The notes below the pieces were generated by a model, which searched no databases, was not told where the DNA came from, and saw only the letters and a program-made list of their open reading frames with translations. A stretch of DNA of 64,000 bases from positions 1,736,001 through 1,800,000 of the forward strand of contig NZ_CP013387.1 in the NCBI RefSeq assembly GCF_001523745.2, in the 5' to 3' direction. This document shows positions 16,966-26,134 of this stretch, piece by piece (the first letter of the stretch is position 1; every line of letters begins with the position of its first letter). A program made the position numbers and the translations under genes. This DNA comes from Burkholderia mayonis. Lineage in GTDB: Bacteria; Pseudomonadota; Gammaproteobacteria; Burkholderiales; Burkholderiaceae.

Positions 16966-18993
16966 ATGCCCTCATCCCGACCTACGCCGCGCACGACGCT
17001 CAAGCCGCAAGTCGTCGTGCCGTCACTCGCCGTGATCGGCGCGCTCCTCGCCGTCTGCGCGCTGCGGCCGAACGAAGCGGGCGCGCTCTTCGGCGCCGGC
17101 CAGCAATGGATCATCGCGCGTTTCGACTGGTTCTACGTGCTCGCGATCACGACCTTCCTGATCTTCCTCGTGCTGATCGCGGCAAGCCGCTTCGGCAACA
17201 TCAAGCTCGGCCCCGACGACGCCGAGCCCGAATTCAGCTTCGTGTCGTGGACCGCGATGCTGTTCGCGGCCGGCATGGGCATCGGCCTCATGTACTTCGG
17301 CGTCGGCGAGCCGATCCAGCACTACCTGAAGCCGCCGACGGCCGCAGGCGGCACGCCCGCCGCCGCGCAGGAGGCGATGCTGATGTCGTTCTTCCACTGG
17401 GGGCTGCACGCGTGGGCGACCTACGGCGTGATGGGTCTCGTGCTCGCGTACTTCGGCTTTCGCTACAACCTGCCGCTCACGCTGCGCTCGGGCCTCTATC
17501 CGGTGCTGCGCGAAGGCGTGAACGGCTGGATCGGCCACACGGTCGACGCATTCGCGCTCGTCGGCACGATCGCCGGGATCGCGGTGACGCTCGGCTACGG
17601 CGTACTGCAGCTGAGCGCGGGCCTGCATACGGTCGCCGGCTGGGACACCGACAGCGATACGTTCCGCGTCGGCCTCGTCGCGGTCGTCGTTACGCTGGCC
17701 GGGCTCTCCGCCGCGAGCGGGCTCGACAAGGGCGTGCGCCGGCTGTCCGAGCTGAACCTGATGCTCGCGTTCGCGCTGCTCGCGTTCGTCGTCATCGCGG
17801 GGCCGACGTCGTTCCTGCTGCGCGCGATGGGCGACAACATCGGCGAGTATCTGTCGAAGCTCGTGTCGCTGTCGTTTCGCACGTACGCGTACGAGACGCC
17901 GAACGAGAAAGGCTGGTTCGGCGGCTGGACGCTGCTCTACTGGGCGTGGTGGGTGTCGTGGTCGCCGTTCGTCGGGATGTTCATCGCGCGCATCTCGCGC
18001 GGCCGCACGATCCGCCAGTTCGTGATTGGCGTGCTGCTCGTGCCGACCGCGTTCAATCTCGTCTGGATGACCGCGTTCGGCAACAGCGCGATCTGGATCG
18101 ACACGCACGCGGCCGCGGGCGCGCTCGCGCAGACCGCGACCAACGTCGATGCGCTGCTGTTCCGCTTCTTCGATTACCTGCCGCTCACGCAACTGCTGTC
18201 GCTCGCGGCGATCGTGCTGATCGCGGTGTTCTTCGTGACGTCGGCCGATTCGGGCGCGTTCGTGATCGACGCGATCGCGACGCGCGGCGCCGCGCATTCG
18301 CCCGTCTGGCAGCGGCTCTTCTGGGCGGCCGTGCTCGGCGTGACGGCGTCGGTGCTGCTCGTCGCGGGCGGGCTGAAGGCGCTGCAGGCGCTGACGCTCG
18401 TCGCCGCGCTGCCCGTCGCGCTCGTGATGCTCGCGCTCTGCTACGGGCTCTGGCGCGGCCTGAAGGCGGACCACGCGCACTACTCGCAGGACATGGCGCC
18501 CGCGACGAATTTCTGGACTGGCCAGCACTGGCGTCACCGTCTGTCGCAGATCCTGCGGCAGACGACCGACGCCGAGGCCCGGCAGTTCGTCGCGGAGACG
18601 GTCGAGCCCGCGCTGCGCAAGGTCGCGGGCGAATTGAAGGCGGGCGGCGTCGACGCGCACGTCGCGCGCGACGACGACGACGCGGTGCGCCTCACCGTGC
18701 CCGCGCCCGCGCAGCGCGACTTTGTGTACGGCGCGCGGGTGTCGCGCAAGTCCGCGCCTGCGTTCCGGATCCGCGAGGCGGCCGAGCCCGAGGCGCAGCG
18801 CGAGCACGTGTACGAAGTGCTGACGTTCTTCGCGGACGGGCGGCTCGGCTACGACATCGAGTATCTGCGCGGCGACGAGATCATCGCCGACGTGCTGCGG
18901 CAATACGAGCGCTACGTGTCGCTCGCGGCGGATACGCGCACGCATCTGCTGAACCGCGCGCCCGAGCATGCGGGGCCGGATGGGCAGGGCTAG
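16966..18993 (+). CDS. BCCT-family betaine/choline/carnitine transporter (BetT-like)
   Basis: The 675-residue protein has 12 predicted transmembrane segments. It carries the BCCT hallmark WAWWVSWSPFVGMFIARISR, plus AAGMGIGLMYFGVGEP and FVTSADSGAFVID. A C-terminal cytoplasmic extension of about 170 residues resembles the osmo-sensing tail of BetT. It imports choline or a betaine, driven by an ion gradient. The betIBA genes lie 41 kb away in this window, so the transporter is not part of that operon. The ribosome-binding site at the ATG is weak. Confidence 0.9.
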   Translation: MPSSRPTPRTTLKPQVVVPSLAVIGALLAVCALRPNEAGALFGAGQQWIIARFDWFYVLAITTFLIFLVLIAASRFGNIKLGPDDAEPEFSFVSWTAMLFAAGMGIGLMYFGVGEPIQHYLKPPTAAGGTPAAAQEAMLMSFFHWGLHAWATYGVMGLVLAYFGFRYNLPLTLRSGLYPVLREGVNGWIGHTVDAFALVGTIAGIAVTLGYGVLQLSAGLHTVAGWDTDSDTFRVGLVAVVVTLAGLSAASGLDKGVRRLSELNLMLAFALLAFVVIAGPTSFLLRAMGDNIGEYLSKLVSLSFRTYAYETPNEKGWFGGWTLLYWAWWVSWSPFVGMFIARISRGRTIRQFVIGVLLVPTAFNLVWMTAFGNSAIWIDTHAAAGALAQTATNVDALLFRFFDYLPLTQLLSLAAIVLIAVFFVTSADSGAFVIDAIATRGAAHSPVWQRLFWAAVLGVTASVLLVAGGLKALQALTLVAALPVALVMLALCYGLWRGLKADHAHYSQDMAPATNFWTGQHWRHRLSQILRQTTDAEARQFVAETVEPALRKVAGELKAGGVDAHVARDDDDAVRLTVPAPAQRDFVYGARVSRKSAPAFRIREAAEPEAQREHVYEVLTFFADGRLGYDIEYLRGDEIIADVLRQYERYVSLAADTRTHLLNRAPEHAGPDGQG

Positions 18994-19040
18994 CGGCCGG
19001 CGGCCGATGCGTGCGCGGCTCGTGCGCGGCGCGAGCCGCG

Positions 19041-19149
19041 GTCGCCCGCCGTCGCCCGCCGTCGCCCGCCGTCGCCCGATGTGGACGATGTGGACGATGT
19101 GGACGATGCGGACGATGCGGACGATGCGGACGATGCGGACGATGCGGAT
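19041..19149. repeat. Two adjacent tandem repeats (10-bp x3-4, then 9-bp x8)
   Basis: GTCGCCCGCC is repeated three times plus a variant copy (19041-19080). Eight copies of GATGYGGAC follow (19078-19149; the first three with T, the rest with C). They fill the gap between convergent genes, the BCCT transporter and the beta-lactamase-like gene. No gene or clear terminator is seen in 18994-19279. Confidence 0.92.
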
Positions 19150-19279
19150 GCGCCGCGCCGAATCGCGACGCGGCGCGGCGCGCCCGACGCCGCACCTTCG
19201 CGCATCGACCGGCGCGACGCCGCGCGCCGCCTATCGTCACGCCGCGCAATCGCCGCACCGGCCCGCCGATTACACGTGA

Positions 19280-20470
19280 TTACACGCGATAAACCGCGTC
19301 GCGCACCTCGACCGTCAACGGCCCCGACATCCCTTCATACGCGGTGTTCGTCATCAGCAGCACGGTGAGGCCGCGCGCCGCGTCGACGAACCACGAATGC
19401 CCGTAGACGCCGCCCCATTGCAACGTCCCCGCGCTTTGCGGCGACTGCGCGAGCGCCGGATCGGACAGCACCGCGCCGCCGTAGCCGAAGCCCCAGCCGG
19501 GCCCGCGCGTCTCGGCGGCCGGTCCGGTGTGGTCGGTGCGCGTCGCCGTGACGAGCGCCGCCGGCAAGAATCCGTCGCCGCCCGTGCGAATCGCCTCGAG
19601 CAAGCGCAGCACGTCGTCGGCGCTGCCGTACATCCCCGCGCCGCCCGACGGAAACGCCGACGCGTCGAACACGCGCGACGGCGCGAAGCGCACCGCGACG
19701 CCCTGCCCTTCGGGCAGCGGCACGTCGAGGTTGTCGGTGATCCGCGCGGGTTCCGGCGCGGCGTTCGCGTACGCGACCGCGAAGCGCGCCGGATCGGACG
19801 CGACGAAGCCCGTGTCGCGCATCCCGAGCGGCGTCGTGACGAGCTGCGCGACCGCGTCGGGCAGCGCGAGCCCCGTCACGCGCTCGATCGCCGCGCCGAG
19901 CACATCGAGCGAGAGCGAATAGCGCCACGCGCTGCCGGGCTCGAATGCGAGCGGCGCGGCCACGATGCGCCGCAGGTTCTCCGCGAGATCGAAGTCGACG
20001 AGATCGATCCCGTCCGAGATGCCGAGCGTGTGGTAGATCGAGCCCGGTTCTTCGAGCAGCCCGTAGCTCAACCCCGCCGTGTGCGTCAGCAATTGATGCA
20101 CGGTGAGCGCGGGTGCGCGACCGTCGGACAGCTTCGGCGCGAACGCGGGCAGCCATCGCGTGATCGGCGCGTCGAGCGCGATCCGGCCGTCGGCGACGAG
20201 GCGCAGCACGGCGGCGGTCACGATCGGCTTCGTGATCGACGACAGGCGCAACAGCGTGTCCTCGCGCATCGGCCGCTGCGTTTCGCGCTCCGCGAAGCCG
20301 TGCGCGCGCCGGTAGGCCACCTCGCCGTGCCGCGCGACGAGCGCGACCGCGCCGACGACGCGCCGCTCGGCCAGCGCCGTCGCGAGCACGCGATCGAGCC
20401 GCTCGGCGAGCGCGGCATCGTCCGTTGCGGCGGATGCCGCGGATGCGGGAGCTTCGAAAACCGATTTCAT
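19280..20470 (-). CDS. Serine hydrolase of the class C beta-lactamase/esterase family
   Basis: The 396-residue protein shows LRLSSITKPIVT (SxxK; Ser nucleophile and Lys base), WRYSLSLDVLG (Tyr of the YxN/S motif) and a C-terminal GGVYGHSWFVD corresponding to the third motif. A signal peptide is not evident, which fits the cytoplasmic EstB-like esterases better than secreted AmpC. The start at 20470 (MKSVFEAP) is preferred over 20566. Confidence 0.85.
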   Translation of the reverse strand: MKSVFEAPASAASAATDDAALAERLDRVLATALAERRVVGAVALVARHGEVAYRRAHGFAERETQRPMREDTLLRLSSITKPIVTAAVLRLVADGRIALDAPITRWLPAFAPKLSDGRAPALTVHQLLTHTAGLSYGLLEEPGSIYHTLGISDGIDLVDFDLAENLRRIVAAPLAFEPGSAWRYSLSLDVLGAAIERVTGLALPDAVAQLVTTPLGMRDTGFVASDPARFAVAYANAAPEPARITDNLDVPLPEGQGVAVRFAPSRVFDASAFPSGGAGMYGSADDVLRLLEAIRTGGDGFLPAALVTATRTDHTGPAAETRGPGWGFGYGGAVLSDPALAQSPQSAGTLQWGGVYGHSWFVDAARGLTVLLMTNTAYEGMSGPLTVEVRDAVYRV

Positions 20471-20642
20471 CGTGCAGATCCTCGTGGGTCGGAAAGCGTC
20501 GATTCTAGACAGACCGCGCGGGTTCCGCTGGCGTCGCCCCGATTCTGACAAGGGCAACGTGCGCAACCTGTGCGCGTTCGATGCGATTCGCTAAGATAGC
20601 CGGCCGTTTCCGACTTTTCCGACACGAAGAGGTGCCGATTCG

Positions 20643-20978
20643 ATGACCGCCCCCGCCACGCTCGCCGCCGCCGGCACGACGCCTTTCGCCGAATGGATCG
20701 GACTCGGCACGCTGGCGACGCTGTATCTGTTCGGCCTCGGCTGGGCGCTGTACTCCGCGCTCAGGCAAGCGCGCGGGCGCGGATACTGGCTCGCGTGCGC
20801 CGCGCTGATCGTCGCGGGCGCCGCGTGCGCGCTGCTCGCGAAGCCATCCCCGCCCGGCTCCGGCGAGATGCCGCCCGGCTTCGGATCCGGCGTGCTCGTC
20901 GCGATGCTCGGCATCGCGGGCGCGACGGCCGGCTGCGCGTGGCAGACGCTCGCGCGGCTGCGGCGCGAGCGTCGGTAG
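20643..20978 (+). CDS. Small membrane protein of unknown function
   Basis: The 111-residue protein has three hydrophobic segments (about residues 17-38, 48-65 and 82-100) and a basic C-terminus (RLRRERR). It is preceded by GAGGTG. Coding is supported by strong GC3 bias in this frame. No family is recognised. Confidence 0.6.
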   Translation: MTAPATLAAAGTTPFAEWIGLGTLATLYLFGLGWALYSALRQARGRGYWLACAALIVAGAACALLAKPSPPGSGEMPPGFGSGVLVAMLGIAGATAGCAWQTLARLRRERR

Positions 20979-21125
20979 GCGCGCCGCGCCCCCGCTGCAG
21001 CATCACCACCGAATTCTGCCGGGAACCGCGTGACGTCCGCTCGTCTACGAGCGGCGCCGACCTCGTCGCGATCGTCACTGCGATCGCGGCGGTCGTGGGC
21101 AGCGTCATCGCGCCTTGTTTTTCCC

Positions 21126-21155
21126 GAAATATCGGATATATCTAATCCATATTTC
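21126..21155. promoter_or_regulatory. Imperfect 30-bp palindrome upstream of the phosphoesterase gene
   Basis: GAAATATCGGAT (21126-21137) is mirrored by ATCCATATTTC (21145-21155) with one extra base in the left arm. It is an AT-rich island in the 320-nt gap 20979-21298, about 145 nt before the phosphoesterase start. It is a candidate operator or promoter element; nothing else is seen in that gap. Confidence 0.4.
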
Positions 21156-21298
21156 CGCGCGGAGGCGCCACAAGCGGCACGACACGCGCCTCCCCGGATC
21201 GACGCCCGAACGTCAGCCGCCGCGCGGCGCACGGGGCCCGTCGCACGCGCCCGGCAGGACGCTCCGCGACGCCGTTTGCGCATAAGAAGGAGAAGATC

Positions 21299-22690
21299 GT
21301 GGCGAAGATCCTGGAAAACGTCGAGCACGTCGTCGTCGTGATGTTCGAGAACCGCTCGTTCGACACGATGCTCGGCTGGCTCTATCCGCCCGGCACGCAA
21401 CCCGCGCACGTGCTGCCCGCGCACAGCTCGCCGCAGTTCGACGGACTGAAGCCCGAGATGGCGAATCCGTCGACGGCCGGCAAGATGATCGCCGTCACGC
21501 TGGAAGCCGCGAACAGCGTGACCCCCGATCCGCAGGAGACCTTCGTCAACGTGACGAGCCAGATCCTCGGCCCGAGCGGCGCGAACGCGCCGTGGCCGCC
21601 GATGCAAGGCTTCGTCGTCAATTACGAGACGACGCGGACGACCGATCCGAGCCACGTGATGCAATGCCACAGCGTCGCGCAGCTGCCGACGCTGACAGCG
21701 CTCGCGCGCGCGTACGCGGTGTCCGACGCGTGGTTCGCGTCGGTGCCGAGCCAGACCTGGCCGAACCGCGCGTTCGCGCACGCGGGCACGTCGAACGGGC
21801 ACGTGAACAACGGCGCGATGCCCGATCCGCTCGCATGGAACGTGCCGACGATCTTCGACGTGCTGACGTCGATCGGCGCGAGCTGGGCGGTATACAGCGA
21901 CACGATCGTCACGCCGTCGCTGACGCACACGATGTTTCCGACGCTGTGGGCCGACGCGATGGCCGACCATTTCAAGCATTTCGGGGACTTCGCCGCCGCG
22001 TGCCGGAACGATGCGCTGCCGCAATACGCGTTCATCGAGCCGAGCTTCCTGTTCGAGCCGAACGACCAGCATCCGCCGCACGACGTGCGCGCGGGCGACT
22101 CGTTCCTGCACGACATCTGGACGGCGATCAGCACGTCGCCCGGCTGGCCCCGTACGCTGCTCGTCGTGACCTACGACGAGCACGGCGGCTGCTTCGATCA
22201 TGTCCTGCCGCCCGCGAACGCGACGCCGCCCGACGACGCGAGCGCCCCCGGCGACGAGACATTCGGCTTCTATCGCTTCGGCGTGCGCGTGCCGGCCGTC
22301 GTCGTGTCGCCGTACATCGAAGCGGGCACCGTGTTCCGCTCGCCGACCGCGGTCCCGTACGACCATACGTCGATCCTCGCGACGCTGCGCGACTGGCTCG
22401 GCATCCCGCCCGACAGGATGCTGAAGAGCGCGCGGATCGCGAACGCGCCGACGCTCGCGCAACTCTTCACGCGCGACACGCCGCGCGCCGATCTGCCGGC
22501 GATCAGCGCGTCGGCCACGGACTTCGTTCATCCGCCGCCCACCGCGCCGCTCAACGATCTGCAGAAGAGCCTCGTGACGGGCACGTCGCGGCGCGACGGG
22601 CTCGATCCGGCCGCGAGCCTCGCGCCGATGACGACGCGCCAGCACGCGCTCGATTTCTTCGCGCGCCGGGCATCGGGCAAGCCCGCGTAG
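21299..22690 (+). CDS. Phospholipase C/acid phosphatase-family phosphoesterase
   Basis: The 463-residue protein belongs to the PF04185 phosphoesterase family. It has VEHVVVVMFENRSFDTMLGW (metal-binding Glu-Asn and the nucleophile region), then PSQTWPNRAF with TSNGH, then LLVVTYDEHGGCFDHV (Asp-Glu-His) and a late PYDHTSIL. It starts at GTG 21299 with an AAGGAG ribosome-binding site. Unlike the secreted Burkholderia PlcN enzymes it lacks a Tat or Sec signal and the C-terminal repeats, so a cytoplasmic or acid-phosphatase-like role is more likely. Confidence 0.85.
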   Translation: MAKILENVEHVVVVMFENRSFDTMLGWLYPPGTQPAHVLPAHSSPQFDGLKPEMANPSTAGKMIAVTLEAANSVTPDPQETFVNVTSQILGPSGANAPWPPMQGFVVNYETTRTTDPSHVMQCHSVAQLPTLTALARAYAVSDAWFASVPSQTWPNRAFAHAGTSNGHVNNGAMPDPLAWNVPTIFDVLTSIGASWAVYSDTIVTPSLTHTMFPTLWADAMADHFKHFGDFAAACRNDALPQYAFIEPSFLFEPNDQHPPHDVRAGDSFLHDIWTAISTSPGWPRTLLVVTYDEHGGCFDHVLPPANATPPDDASAPGDETFGFYRFGVRVPAVVVSPYIEAGTVFRSPTAVPYDHTSILATLRDWLGIPPDRMLKSARIANAPTLAQLFTRDTPRADLPAISASATDFVHPPPTAPLNDLQKSLVTGTSRRDGLDPAASLAPMTTRQHALDFFARRASGKPA

Positions 22691-22844
22691 CGGCCCGTGC
22701 CGGACGCGTGCCGGACGCCGGCGCGTCGGACGAACGTTTCGCTCGAAGCCGGCAAAAATCCGGCATGATGGGTGCGTGCAATAAAACGGATGCGATCCGC
22801 GCGCCGACCGCGCCCCGGTCGGTCCAACGGACCACGTCGCCGCC

Positions 22845-23486
22845 ATGAAAATACGCCCCGGTCTTCTCGCTGAATTGACGGTGAACCTGCTGCTGCCCTG
22901 GGCCGCGTATCGCGCCGCCGTGCCGTATTGGGGCGAGACGGGCGGCCTGATCGCGTCGGCCGCGCCGCCGCTCGTCTGGAGCGGGCTGGAGCTCGCGCGC
23001 TTCAGGCGGGTCGACGCGCTGTCCGCGCTCGTGCTGCTCGGCATCGTGCTGTCGATCGCCGCCGCGCTCGCGGGCGGCAGCCCGCGGATGCTGCTGATGC
23101 GCGAATCGCTCGCCTCCGGTGCGATCGGCGTCGCGTTCCTCGTGTCGCTCGCGCTGCAAAAGCCGCTCGTGTTCCATCTCGCGCGGGCGACGGTCGCGCG
23201 CGAGGCGTACGACGGCGCCGCGCGGATCGACGAGCTATGGGCGGAACGGCCGGCGTTCGTGTCGTCGATGCGGCTGATGACGCTCGTCTGGGGCGCCGGC
23301 CTCGTCGCCGAGAACCTGCTGCGCGCGTGGATCACCTGGCATTGGCCGGTCGAGCGCGCGCTCGTCGTCGCGCCATTCGTCGGCTACGGCATCTACGGCG
23401 CGCTGATGACGTGGACGCTGTGGTATCGGAAGATGATGCGCACGCATGCGCTCGCCGGCCTGCCGCCGGGCGGCGCGCTCGGCTGA
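22845..23486 (+). CDS. VC0807-like/DUF3159-type membrane protein
   Basis: The 213-residue protein has about five to six transmembrane segments and starts MKIRPGLLAELTVNLLLPW. It resembles the intracellular-septation-like VC0807 proteins of unknown function. Coding is supported by GC3 bias and clear hydrophobic periodicity. It stands alone between unrelated genes. Confidence 0.7.
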   Translation: MKIRPGLLAELTVNLLLPWAAYRAAVPYWGETGGLIASAAPPLVWSGLELARFRRVDALSALVLLGIVLSIAAALAGGSPRMLLMRESLASGAIGVAFLVSLALQKPLVFHLARATVAREAYDGAARIDELWAERPAFVSSMRLMTLVWGAGLVAENLLRAWITWHWPVERALVVAPFVGYGIYGALMTWTLWYRKMMRTHALAGLPPGGALG

Positions 23487-23517
23487 AGCGTCGGGCGCGC
23501 GCGTCGATTGACGGCGC

Positions 23518-23871
23518 CTAGCGGCGCCGGCGGAGAAACGCGATCGGGTTCGCCGCCGCGCGTGCGCCCCAGCAGGCCTGCGCGCGCGTCGCGAAATCGA
23601 GCGCATCGTTCGACGCGGCCTCCGCGTGCCCTTCGTGCCAGATGCCGGCGAAACGGCTGCCGATCCGATACGGATTCGGCCGGCCCGCCAGATAGTCGGC
23701 AAAGCCCTGCCGATACGCGCCGTACAGCGTGAGCGGCGGCGCCTGATCGCGCGGCGCGGCGTCGGCCGCGGCGAGCGTCTCGGACGCCACCTCGGCGATC
23801 AGCGCCGCGCCGTCGATTTCGTTCGACTCCGCGACGCTCCCGCGCCGGCGCCCGACCTCGACGAATCCCAT
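23518..23871 (-). CDS. Small Rmf/CrpP-like hypothetical protein
   Basis: I choose the ATG at 23871 (MGFVEVGRRRG), with AGGGAG 9 nt upstream, giving 117 residues. The core YGAYRQGFADYLAG, NPYRIGSR, IWHEGHAEA resembles the GxxAxxxGRxxNPY...WxxG pattern of ribosome-modulation-factor-like proteins. The similarity is by eye only. The gene is convergent with the VC0807-like gene. Confidence 0.55.
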   Translation of the reverse strand: MGFVEVGRRRGSVAESNEIDGAALIAEVASETLAAADAAPRDQAPPLTLYGAYRQGFADYLAGRPNPYRIGSRFAGIWHEGHAEAASNDALDFATRAQACWGARAAANPIAFLRRRR

Positions 23872-24173
23872 TTGAAGCTCCCTGAATCCGGTTCCCTCCC
23901 ATTCAAGAGCAATAAGAGTGCCAACCGAACGACGCGCCGTCGATGCCGGCGCGGCGAGCCTGCGCCGGCGCGGCGCCGCGCGGACCGCGCCGACGTTACG
24001 GAACATGTAACGTGACGCCGGCCGCACGGGCCGGGCCGCGCAGCGGCCCGTTCCGTCTCATTGGTGAAACGTCGCGTCGCCGCTGTCTTCGTCGCTCGCG
24101 AGCCGCGCGCAGGAATTCGGGCAAGAGCGGCACGGCCTTCGGCGGCGTGCGCCCTGCGCCGCGGTCCGGCTCG
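23872..24173. other. Intergenic region without recognised features
   Basis: No gene, repeat or clear promoter is visible in this 300-nt stretch. Open frames on the plus strand have no recognisable domain. Confidence 0.5.
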
Positions 24174-24497
24174 CTAGTTCGCGAGCACCCGCCGCGACAG
24201 CGCGTGGCGGCAGCGCTCGCAGCGCGCGTCGTCGCCGGCGTGCGCGTCGACCGTCGGCTCGTGCCGCCGGCAGCGCTCGCAGCGCGCGAGACGCGTGCGC
24301 GTCACCGCGACCGCGATTTCCTCGCCCGCCTCCAGCCTCACGTCGGCGACGACAAAAACCGCGGCCAACGCGGCGCGCAGCGGCGTCAGCGCGTCGAGCA
24401 TGTCGCGCGGCGCGCGCACGACGACGTCGGCTTCATTCGATCGTCCGATCCACCCCGCGCCGCGCGCCTCTTCGAGCGCCTTCGTCAGATGCTGATC
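24174..24497 (-). pseudogene. Isoleucyl-tRNA synthetase fragment (C-terminal zinc finger only)
   Basis: Reading inward from about 24497, the frame gives LTKALEEARGAGWIGRS, then a strand-rich segment, and ends with a double CxxC zinc finger (CERCRRHEP and CERCRHAL). This is the end of a bacterial IleRS, but the roughly 850-residue catalytic part is missing. The upstream in-frame residues (MSARRRR...) are antisense to the AraC fragment and not homologous. It is the remnant of an extra ileS-type gene. Confidence 0.7.
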
Positions 24498-24694
24498 TGA
24501 ACCAGTTGCGGCTGCGCGCGGCGCTGCGGGAATTGCAGGCCGGCCGGTCGCTCGCCGACGCCGCGCTGACATCGGGCTTCTACGATCAAAGCGCGCTCTG
24601 CAACCACTTCAAGCGCACGTTCGGGATGACGCCGATGCAATACACGCGCGCGCTCGCGCCGGGCAAGCGGGCCGCCGCGCCGACCGGGATTTGA
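24494..24694 (+). pseudogene. AraC-family regulator fragment (last helix-turn-helix only)
   Basis: The plus frame reads DLNQLRLRAALRELQAGRSL then ADAALTSGFYDQSALCNHFK, RTFGMTPMQYTRA. This is the second helix-turn-helix of an AraC regulator, with no effector domain or first helix. A TTG at 24506 could start a 62-residue peptide, but there is no good ribosome-binding site. It abuts the IleRS fragment head to head at about 24494. Confidence 0.7.
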
Positions 24695-24720
24695 AGACGA
24701 GTGACAGAACCGCAGTGGGC

Positions 24721-24769
24721 CTGCTGCCTGCTGCCTGCTGCCAGTTGCCAGTTGCCAGTTGCCAGTTGC
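24721..24769. repeat. 7-bp tandem repeats (CTGCTGC x3, CAGTTGC x4)
   Basis: Three copies of CTGCTGC run directly into four copies of CAGTTGC. The repeat sits 27 nt after the AraC fragment and about 155 nt from the end of acdS. The surrounding 24695-24924 shows no gene. Confidence 0.9.
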
Positions 24770-24924
24770 CGGCCGCCGGACGATCGCAATACGAGCGTCG
24801 GCGACGACGGCGGCTGCCACCCGCGCGCCGCCGCCGCTGCCGCCGTTTCGCCGTGCGAACGCATCGCCCCGCCCATCGACGTGAACACGGGCGCCGAATC
24901 GAGACAGCGCCCCGGCGCGTCGGA

Positions 24925-25941
24925 TCAGCCGTCGCGGAACAGGAAGCTGTACGCGTTCAGCGCGGGCACGCCGCCGAGATGCGCGTACAGCACCTTCGAG
25001 CCGGCCGGGAATTCGCCGAGCCTCACCTTCTCGATCATCCCGTGCATCGACTTGCCTTCGTAGACAGGGTCGGTCAGCATGCCTTCGAGCTTCGCGCACA
25101 GACGGATCGCATCGAGCGTGCCCGCGTTCGGCAGCCCGTACTCCGGACCGCCGAAGCGCGCGTCGAGCACGACGTCGTCGCCCGTGATGTCGCGGCCGAG
25201 TTCGACGCGCTCGGCGGTGTTCCTCGCGATCCGGAGGATCTGGTCGCACGTCTGCGCGGGCTTCGCCGACGCGTCGATGCCGATCACGCGGTCCGCACGC
25301 CCGTCGGCCGCGAAGCCGACGACCATCCCCGCCTGCGTGCTGCCCGTCACCGAGCACACGACGATGTAATCGAACTTGAAGCCGAGCCCGGCCTCCTGCA
25401 CGCGCACCTCCTCCGCGAAACCGACGAAGCCGAGGCCGCCGAGCGGATGATCGGAGCAGCCGGCCGGAATCGCGTACGGCTTGCCGCCGCTCGCGCGGAC
25501 GTCGGCTAGCGCGTCCTCCCAGCTCTTGCGAAAGCCGATGTCGAAGCCGTCCGGCACGAGGCGCACGTCCGCGCCCATCATCCGCGACATCTGGATGTTG
25601 CCGACGCGATCGTAGACGGCATCGTGATAATTGACCCAGTTCTCCTGGACGAGCACGCACTTCATGCCGAGATGCGCGGCGACCGCCGCGACCTGGCGCG
25701 TCTGGTTCGACTGGATGCCGCCGATCGACACGAGCGTGTCGCAGCCTTGCGCGAGCGCGTCGGGGATCAGGTATTCGAGCTTGCGCGTCTTGTTACCGCC
25801 GAACGCGAGGCCGCTGTTGCAGTCGTCGCGCTTCGCGTACAGCTCGACCTTGCCGCCCAGATGCGCGGTGAGCCGCTTGAGCGGCTGGATCGGCGTTGGG
25901 CCGAAAGTCAGCGGGTAACGCGGGAATTTCTGAAGATTCAT
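24925..25941 (-). CDS. acdS: 1-aminocyclopropane-1-carboxylate (ACC) deaminase
   Basis: The 338-residue PLP enzyme is full length. Lys51 in FGGNKTRK is the PLP lysine. Tyr268, Tyr294, Glu295 and Leu322 are all present; Glu295 and Leu322 are the residues used to separate true ACC deaminases from D-cysteine desulfhydrases. It cleaves the plant ethylene precursor ACC to 2-oxobutyrate and ammonia. It is divergent from the Lrp-type gene at 26135, the usual acdS-acdR arrangement in Burkholderia. Confidence 0.96.
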   Translation of the reverse strand: MNLQKFPRYPLTFGPTPIQPLKRLTAHLGGKVELYAKRDDCNSGLAFGGNKTRKLEYLIPDALAQGCDTLVSIGGIQSNQTRQVAAVAAHLGMKCVLVQENWVNYHDAVYDRVGNIQMSRMMGADVRLVPDGFDIGFRKSWEDALADVRASGGKPYAIPAGCSDHPLGGLGFVGFAEEVRVQEAGLGFKFDYIVVCSVTGSTQAGMVVGFAADGRADRVIGIDASAKPAQTCDQILRIARNTAERVELGRDITGDDVVLDARFGGPEYGLPNAGTLDAIRLCAKLEGMLTDPVYEGKSMHGMIEKVRLGEFPAGSKVLYAHLGGVPALNAYSFLFRDG

Positions 25942-26134
25942 CGATCGCTCCTGTCATCGAAGATACGGGCGCGCGAACGCATCGAACCGCGCGCCGCGCC
26001 GCCCGATCGCGATCCGCCGCGACGTCCCATGTTAGGAACGATCGGGGAAAACAGGGTTGCGAATATATTGCCAGGAGCCTACTTTTATAACGATACGTAA
26101 TTATTTCAATTAATTTAGTTAGGAATTAGCGATC
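25942..26134. promoter_or_regulatory. acdS-acdR divergent control region
   Basis: The right half (about 26065-26130) is AT-rich, with TTATAA and the TAATTATTTCAATTAATT stretch. This suits Lrp/AcdR binding and promoters for both genes. Exact boxes cannot be assigned by eye. Confidence 0.5.

Noticed and set aside
24925..25941. D-cysteine desulfhydrase instead of ACC deaminase
   Set aside because: Glu295 and Leu322 are both present, which are diagnostic for ACC deaminase.
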